From: Zerene cesonia
Lineage: Eukaryota > Arthropoda > Insecta > Lepidoptera > Pieridae
Reading direction: 5' to 3'
Assembly (NCBI RefSeq): GCF_012273895.1
Contig: NC_052115.1
Location: 1,302,001 to 1,366,000 of the forward strand
DNA length: 64,000 bases
Within the stretch, counting starts at the first letter, position 1. Each line of letters opens with the position of its first letter. The position numbers and the translations under genes were made by a program. The notes beneath the pieces were generated by a model. That model did not search any database and had not been told where the DNA came from. It was given only the letters and a program-made list of their open reading frames with translations. Of this stretch, positions 52,201 to 61,200 are shown one piece after another.

Positions 52201-55200
52201 GTTAGATGGATGAGTAATTTTTAATGACCCTTTGCGGTATTTTTATGATCGTTACTGAGAAGTGTAAAAAGATTTTAAAAAGATGGTTCATGTTCTCAAT
52301 TTTATTACGAGACCCGTTATTCTCATAACGACCGAAGCAAGAAGTATGGATAACGAATCATAGCATGTTCGAACATAGTTTTCCTTTAATATTATAATTT
52401 TTTTTCATAAACGAATTTGCTCTACATTTTAAAATTTACAAAGCTTTACATAATAGACTAGTTTTTGAAGCTATTTAACTTAAGCCATATAAATCAAATA
52501 TAAGCAGCTATATAGATCTATTATAATTCATAAATTTCCTACATCATTATTAAACAGGCATTACTATTTCAACAATCCTTGTTCCGATATATGCCATTCA
52601 TTCATCATTCAAAAAAAATGCATTATCACATCTGCATCGTATCGTAATCTATGACAATAGCAATAGCACAAGCATTACTCCCCATCGTTGTGATGCGCTA
52701 AATCGGCAGACGTAAGTGCATCCAGCATTGTTTATAAATAAAAGCATTACCAATGAATCTTGAGATAATCGATGCGAGTTGTATTTTATTTCAGTCAAAT
52801 ATATTATACTTAAATACACGTTTGGGTATTTTTAAGAGTGTCGGTCGTTCTGCATTCGGTTTTTGTAGAGCGATATTTATTTAATAACCATCTGACCCGG
52901 CGAACTCCGCAACGCTGTACAGAGTTAGGTGATGTATTTCTTACCTTTTAAACCTTCATTGGACTATTACGAATGAACCAAAATCCAAAATTATCAAAAT
53001 CCGCTAAGCCATTCTCGAGTTGTGTAGCGAGACTAACGAACAGAAATGTATTATTATATATAAGAAGAAGATAAAAATTATAGTTATGATTTTCAGCGCG
53101 TGTCTATCTGAGCGTAGAACGTTTGATGTTTTCTGATGATTTCACTTCGGCGAAAAGAAAACGCGTATTGATATTTTGCATGTAATATTTAGGTACGTAG
53201 TAGTTAGTTAGAAAATTTTATCCTCAAGAAATCTTTTTTAACGGAAGTGTTTATAAATGAATACAATTTTGGAAATAAAATACTTGTTCGCATACAATCT
53301 ACGCAAAAACACATTATTTTTCTAACGAATCTCACAACGAGTTCTTAAATAAATTCTGATTTTTTGAACATTCAATTTATTTATTTAAATTTGATATTCT
53401 TTCTTTCTTGTGGGTCTTGCGTATTATTTGTATGGGCCGTAGTTTTAAGTTATTTAAGATCTTTTAAGTGTACTACATGTTGCCTTAAATAGATTAAGTT
53501 AAGTGATCTATACCTAGATACTAATAATATTATGTTAAACGGGGTTTTTATGGGTATAATTACTTTAATGTAGTACTAAATTTTTTTTTAACTTGAATGT
53601 TTAGTTTTATAGCATGGAAAAGCTTCATAAATAAGAAATTTTGAAAGATTTGAAAAAAATTAACACGAGGCGGGTTTCGAACCCGCGTCATTTTGTCTTA
53701 CCGTAGCCTCTCGGCCCCGTGATCCCGCCACAGTAATCGAATTTCTTCTACTATTTCGGTTTTTTGTGCAAATTTTTTAACATTAATTCCTTTAAAATAA
53801 CATATTGCAAACTACTAAAAACTGATTTATTTAAATCTGATGCTACTGTGTTTCGCACTGTGAATGGGAGCAGGTCCATATTCTTTCCTAAAGATCCTTA
53901 TATCCTTTCCTGTTCCCTTTCCTGAAAATAAAGAAAAGGACTAGGAAGGGCCTAGTAATTTCCTTTAGACTCCTCACCATTCCTCTCTTCATCCCACGTC
54001 TTTTAAAGTAGGTAATCCATTTAAAGAGATGTTTAGCCTCTACACAAGATCTTACGCCTCTGCTAATGTTAAGGGGCGGTTGTAGCGTTTACCATCCGGC
54101 AACACCCGACACATCACCTTTGCTGATTATGACATAAAGATAGATATGACAAAAATAAGAACGGAAAAAGAAGGGTTTTTACGTTGCATATTTTACTAGA
54201 AGTCATCATAAGCACAATGTGGTACATTGTTAAAATTTTCCCGCATAAGGTTAAGACCTGCCTAGCCTCGATTCAATAATTCCCTTAGTTGAATAAACTG
54301 GTTAAAACTGATTGTAATGTAATTACAAGACACCGGCGGCTTCGCGTTAGACCCGCTGTCGCCGGATTCTGTTTAACATCGTAAACCCAACGTAAAACCA
54401 ATGCTGGGGTGACTTCCATTCGTATATTATTAGAATCCTACTAATATTATAAATGCGAAAGTTTGTGAGGGTGGATGTATGTGTATGTGTATGATGTTTG
54501 TTACTCTTTCACGCAGAAATGACTGAATTGATTGCATTGAAATTTGGTACATAGACAGCTGGACAACTGGAATAACACATAGGCGACTTTTTATCCCGAT
54601 ATCCCTACGGGATACTGACTTACGCGGGTAAAACCGCGGGGTGTAGCGAGTAATACATAAATGGTTTCTTAAGAATTTACAACCTGGTATTTTAACCGAT
54701 TTCTAAAAAGAAGGAGGTTCTCAATTCGAATGCATTTATTCGAACGTTTCTAATTTGAAAGCTGGTGTGTCCAGTGTGATGTCGTTTAAGTTCGACGAAA
54801 CATCTGTATACAAACTATTCTTCCCATATTCGGTTTGTGTCCTTTTGGATAATCGCTCTTAACGTGAATAGAAATTAAAATCATTTTCGTTATTTGGCTT
54901 GCCATTCGAACGACTGCACCAAAAAGAATTTCACAACCACTTATAAGTCAAGTAAGTAAAAGATTGGTAGCCGTAAAAACCCCATTATCAACTACAAACA
55001 ATCCTGATCACCTAGTACATGTATAGCTTTTCTTGACATCAGACGTTGATGTATCTAGCATGTTTTAGAATAGCGCCGTTAGATGGCGCCATTTCATAAT
55101 TAGTCGCAAAGCATGAAATCCATTAATGGCGCCCTTGAACTAAGCCGTGTGCGTTGTTGTTGTTTATCGAGGAACGTGGAAAAATAAGGGGATATTAACG

Positions 55201-58200
55201 AACGCGAGTGGGAAGTAATTCCTTTGGACACAAATAGAAACTGTTTGTTAACACATTTAAGCCGGAATAGTCTTATTATAATATAGAACTAGTAAGTCTA
55301 ATTATATAATTTGATCTTGAATAATTAATAATGCGTCAATACGCTATTGGCTGGAGAAAATAACACCTGGAGAGTTAAGTTTGATAGTACACCGTAAAGC
55401 ATTTTCCGCAATTATCGTACTACTATTTATGATCTCATCATAAACGCATGCTGTTAAGAACCCATAACATTTCTTATGATTTTGATAATATGTTACATAT
55501 AAAGCTGAAGAGTTTATTTGTTGTGTTGCGCGTTAAACTGCTGGACCGATTTCAAAAAATTTTCACCGTTTAATATGTACGTGATCCCTGAGTGGTATAC
55601 GCATTTTTGTATAACGGGTGAAGCCGCAGCGGACCGCTAGTAATAAATAAAATCGTAGATTTTACTTAATTTTCAATTCCTTTTTTTTCCAGTTTGTACT
55701 ACCAACTATAATCAGTCCTACCAATATATTTCTAAACACATTACATGCACGTGTGGTATGCACTGAAAGACAAACATCGACACGTCAAGATGCTTTTAAA
55801 ACCGAGATAAAGACAACAGCCATTGTTACGGATTGAATACTGTCCCCCAGGAAATTGACGTCAAAGGTCAACTAGATCGCTTCGAGATTGCTGAGAAGAA
55901 ATTAAGTTATCGGAGAATTGGATACGTCGACGATCTTCAAGTTTGTATGCTGTCCTGGTTGGAATATCGATTCCATTAAAACTATCACACGATTCAAGTA
56001 AGAATGGGAGATATAAGTGAGTGATTCCAATTTGCAATTTGCACTTAATAGAATTCCCTCCCTGAAATAAATACGCAATACGCATAAGGGCACCTTCTAG
56101 GTAGATGTACACCCTAGTAGACTACATCTCCGCTTCCCTTCAGAACTGTGGTCAAACGAATGCCTATCTATATAAAAAAAAAACTTCTCTCTTCATGGGT
56201 ATGACGAAGGAGTGGAACACTCTTTCGACTTCTGTTTTCACCGGGAATTATAATATGGATTTATTTAAACGTATATTTAAACGTAACGTGAATAGGCTTG
56301 TATTGGAGAGCGTGCTCCATCCTAGACCACGTTATTCACTGTCCAACATGCGAAGCGATAGTTAAATACTCTCACCTTATTCGAAATTAAAAAAAAAACT
56401 AGTGCATGAATTTATCTCTTAAATAGATTTCTCATCAAACACAAGAAGAAGCACGTGAATCGGTTAAAAACCGACCGATTTATTGAGTAAAAAAAGCACA
56501 GACGAATATAAAAAATCTTTTAAAAATTCTATGTACTTATAAAACGTCGGCCTAGCCATGGCTAGCTATATATGTGTCTCTGTATTTTTCCCACACCGGA
56601 ATTGCTTCTGCTTTAAGAGGTGACAGTAGCGCCCCCAGGTACCTTTTTAGATATAAGGCAATAGTGAACATATAATACAAAAACTTTATAGTCAATTTAT
56701 CCTTAATTTATATTTATTATAAATATCTAGCTGCAGAGATTGAAACAGAAGACGGTTTTGCTAGGTAAGTGCAAATCTAACCAATCAATAACACAATACT
56801 GTATCAGTGTTAGGTCACAATCAATGGACGTATATAACGATGGACTGAGCTTCAATTTAATTTAGCACTTTTGCATTACAAATAACACATGTGAAAATTC
56901 AATTACTAAAATTAGTAAGATTACGTTTCGTGGTTTGTTTTTTTTCAGGTTTAAATTTATATCCGAAAATACAAGTGCACGTTTTATGAACAGATCGATA
57001 TAGTGATCAAGTCATGTAATTCTATAGATATTTTTTAGGTTTATTTTCATACTAGATTGACCCCGCGGTTTCGTAAGTTAGTCGTATCCCGTATTGGGAT
57101 AAAAAGTTGCCTATATGTTATTCCACTTGTCCAGCTATCTCCGTACCAAATTTCATTGCAATCGGTTCAGTAATTTTTGCGTGAAAGAGCAACAAACACA
57201 TCCTTACAAACTTTCGCATTTATAATATTAGTAGGATAGTAGGATTAGTAATAATGTGCTATGTGTAATTTAACTATGTCACTTAATAAACTACAATGCT
57301 AATAGACTTGAAAACAATATCCGAAATAGTGAGATAGTAATGTCGGCTATTTTAGAAACCGCTCGACATTCCGAAATAGGTTCATTGCAACCATTAGCCC
57401 AAATTCGGACGTGGACGGTAGCCTAGAAACGGAATTGGACGATAACGGAAATAGATTGGCGGGCGTTATTATATCGAGATATATGATAATACGAATACAT
57501 TCATACATACATAATTTTGGTGTTAACTAATTCAACTATGAGACATACAAACGAAAGTCTAGCTATGCTAGATATTTTTGCATCTTTCTAACGAGATCGT
57601 TTTTTTTTTCAAGAAACGAGGTACACAAAAAAGTATAAATAAGGATAATAATAAAGAAATCAAGAAACGTTGTAAGAATTAAAATAATAATAAATACTGA
57701 AACAGTGTTGTTCTCTCGAGTTTTATTTTAGTATATTTATTTATACAAGTAACAAAGACTCGATTTTGGTTGATTGTGGTTGTTGATTGACTCGAGTGGT
57801 TCAACATATCATTACATACTTTGTAGCATTGGGTATATAGCAGTAAGATTGCATAAATGACAGTATTACATAACAGTATCTGTCACTGAAAAACACAGCC
57901 ATTTTGTATTACGGCTGAGACCCCGGAATCAGTCTTTTTCTGTTTTGGTTAGGTTTGCTTTATATTACAAAATAACACAGAAGAATTATTATTAGGAATG
58001 TCAGTATTATTTACATGGGAAACTCGCGAAGTGGTCTCGCACTTGCTACTGGCGGACATTTGAGAAAAGTAAATTTTCGAAATAATAGCGAGCGTATATA
58101 AACTGACGACATTGTTTCAAAACGGGGAAATCGTACAATTTGCTTAAGGTAAGAATAAAACATTCTTTTAAAGTAGGAATTCGCGACGTATCTATATTAA

Positions 58201-61200
58201 AAATTTCTTTCGCAAAATTATTGGCGGTCATATATGTTAAGAGGCGGACTTTAAAGCGGGCGGACTTTAGGCGCAGGTATAGTAAAACACAGTTTCGATG
58301 CACATACAGGATAACATCGTCTCCTGGAGGTATTCATTCATTTACAATCTTTACATTGGCGTTATTTCAAATATTATAATTACTTTAATTTTTCCATTAA
58401 ATATACATAGTTCTTTATAATTCTGCTTATAAAATATATAGATTTAGTGTAATAACAATTTACTTGATTTATAATCTTCTCTAGAGTTCTCTAGAGCGAG
58501 AAATAATGTCAAATAGGAAGCATTAAACTGTTCAAAAATTGTGCCTGAAATGATATATTCAATTATAATCATTTAGTCACAACTCTATATCGATATTAAC
58601 CAATTAGCTAATCAGCCAGCAGTAATCTTTTGATAAAAGCATTCATGATATCAATTTTATTGTCCGGAATCCCAAAGGCTTTGACCGGTTTGGTCAACGA
58701 ACCCTCTTCTAAACATCAAGAATAGAGGTGAAGCGAGCGCGGATAGATTTTCCAATTTACCACACTTTTGTAGCGGGGAATTGTTTTAACGAAAAGAAAT
58801 AATGAAAAATCGAGTTAATACAAGCACAATGCATCAATACCTGGATAAAGAAAAAGGACGGAGAGGGTGTACAGATTCCGAAAACAATATATAGAATATG
58901 TGACATACAGTACGACTACTGTATGGCATTTAGAATTCAAGAAATGGCAGTCATTTCACAAGTTACAAATAAAAAAAAAACAGCTTAAAAGCTTAAAAAG
59001 TCGTGTCTCTAGCTGAAACGAGGATAACTCAGTGTATTGTTGGGTCTGCCATAACGCAGTACTGATTTTCAGTGAACCCAAAGGCTTTAAAGCAACGGGT
59101 AGACAATGAAATAATTAGATGATACTTAGGAAATTTAAGGTAACACCGTTTCTTGATAGTGAAGAACAGCAATTTTCTTCAATCGACTTCCAAAAACGGA
59201 GGAGGTCCTTAATAAGACTACATAATTTTGTATTTTAACCTCAAAATAGTCGACTGGGTAAATCGATTGATGATTATTTATTTTTTTTATTGAAAGCTGG
59301 TGTTTTCCGAGTGGTCCTATTTAAATTAGGCTTATAGATCTTCGCCCATTCTACCTTCAATAAAAGAGATCAATAATTCCCTTCATAATATAAAACTACT
59401 ATAACTCCGCTTTTACCACCGATCGCTGTGAGTTTTACACTTTCCGACCTTCGCCGTAACTTTTATGGACCACATAAAAAGATCCCAAATTGATAGTTTC
59501 GGATTTTGTTGAGGTCGTGTCTCGAGTGAGTGTAATAAAGATATGAACTATGTACTTGGACATTCATAATATACTCGTTTTTCTTGTATGTACCTCTATA
59601 CACCTTCTCTATATACCATCTTCACATATGATAGCGATTTCCTCTACAAATGTTTATCTAATGTAATGTCTTAAAGTTATTGTCACGACAACATTTCGAG
59701 TAGGTCTTTCTCCAGTTTCATGCTATATATAAATTAATCTTACCAAGGAATATTAATTAGGTATGTTTTATATTAATCCAATGAAGCAATATCAATGAGG
59801 AATTTTCAAAGAGTAGAAATAAAATTGATCACGAGGCGGGATTGAATTTTTTCTCATTTATGAAGCGCTAGCTGCGCCCCGCGGTTTCACCTGCGTAAGT
59901 CCGTATCACGTAGGAATATCAGGATAAAAAGCCTTGCCTATATGTCATTCCAGTTGTCCAGCTATCTACGTACCAATTTTCATTGCAACCAAACACACAC
60001 ATCCTTACAAACTTTCGCATTTATGATATTAAGTAGGATTTAAATGCTATAAAACTAAAAATTAGAAGCGATATACAGTATGACAGTGCTCCGTTTATAA
60101 TACTAGTTACAATGTTTTGTATCGCCTAAACTATATTGCCCTGTTATGATATGTTTAAGTAGATAAATATATAGTTAATATTTATCTACTAATTCAATTT
60201 TATTAAATTTTACCTTTATCCTTCCTCATCACCAAAGAGCTAAAATCAAGCCTATCTTGGTATCTACTAGGTAATTTTAGACCCAAACGTTTACCGTCGT
60301 TTAAAATGAATACTTTGAAAATAAAACTATTGTAGTTCACCAATTTTCTAATAGATGGTAGCACTTTATATGAAGGCTATTAGTGTGAAGATAGTTTGGA
60401 GGCTAAATAGTGACACAGACTACTGTTTACCGCAGTATCCATTACGATCCGCATTTAAATAACAGTCAAATCAATAATTTTGTATATGGTATTCGAGCAC
60501 GTTTCGGCACGAATTAGGTAGCTCACTCCGAGGAATTACCACGTGCACAGTACATGCTATTGTGTTTCGTATGGTGAGTGGGGGAACCGGAGGCCGTTTC
60601 CTTTTCCACACCCTTCCTAGTCCATTCCTTCGTTCCAGTCATCAATCATTTTCTCATAGCTATCCCTTAAAAGCGGGCAGCGCATTCGCAGAAGCCTCAC
60701 CTTTGCGAATGCTCATGGGCGGTGGTGATCGCTTACCATCAGGCGAACCACCAGCTCAGTTGCTCGATTATAGTAGTGTATATAAAAAAAGATGGCGCTT
60801 TATTAAAATTTTGACATGAATGACTGCTGTTAATTTTCCATGACCACGCGAAACGAGGGCAACAGGTCATCCATACTAATATTATAAAGCTGAAGTGTTT
60901 GTTTGTTTGTTTGTTTCAATGTGCTAATCTCAGGAAATACTGGTCTGTTTTGAAAAATTCTTTCAGTTTTAGATAGCCCATTTATTGAGGAAAACTTTAG
61001 GGTATATATGTACCACGTGCGAAACCGGGGCGGACCGCTAGTATTATATAATTATTCCCATGACAGATTTATAAAGCTAAAAAAAAATAAGGTGTCAACT
61101 CACCTAGGTCCAGGGTCTGTCTGCGAGGCCGGTTCCTCATCAGCGTCGTAGAAATCGTCTTCACCCTCCGATGACGAATAGGAGGTGTCTGGCACGAGAA

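Larger units (their letters stand above)
33991..61103 (-). other. Osbpl9: 27 kb ORP9 intron filled with repeats
   Basis: Between the FFAT exon and the next ORP9 exon lies 27.1 kb with no recognisable nested protein gene. Stretches without assigned repeats (for example 34700-34930, 42250-43120, 43200-44335, 47935-49100, 50570-53590, 57245-59790) look like AT-rich intron. Open frames there lack family features. Separate entries list the mobile elements and a candidate internal first exon. Confidence 0.7.

Noticed and set aside
52000..52215. GC-rich open frames near 52 kb as a nested gene
   Set aside because: Overlapping frames on both strands, no domain and no splice context. The CACGTG site alone is not evidence of a promoter.
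58046..58379. Overlapping 85- and 79-codon frames on opposite strands
   Set aside because: No family resemblance; they overlap each other antisense in intron sequence.
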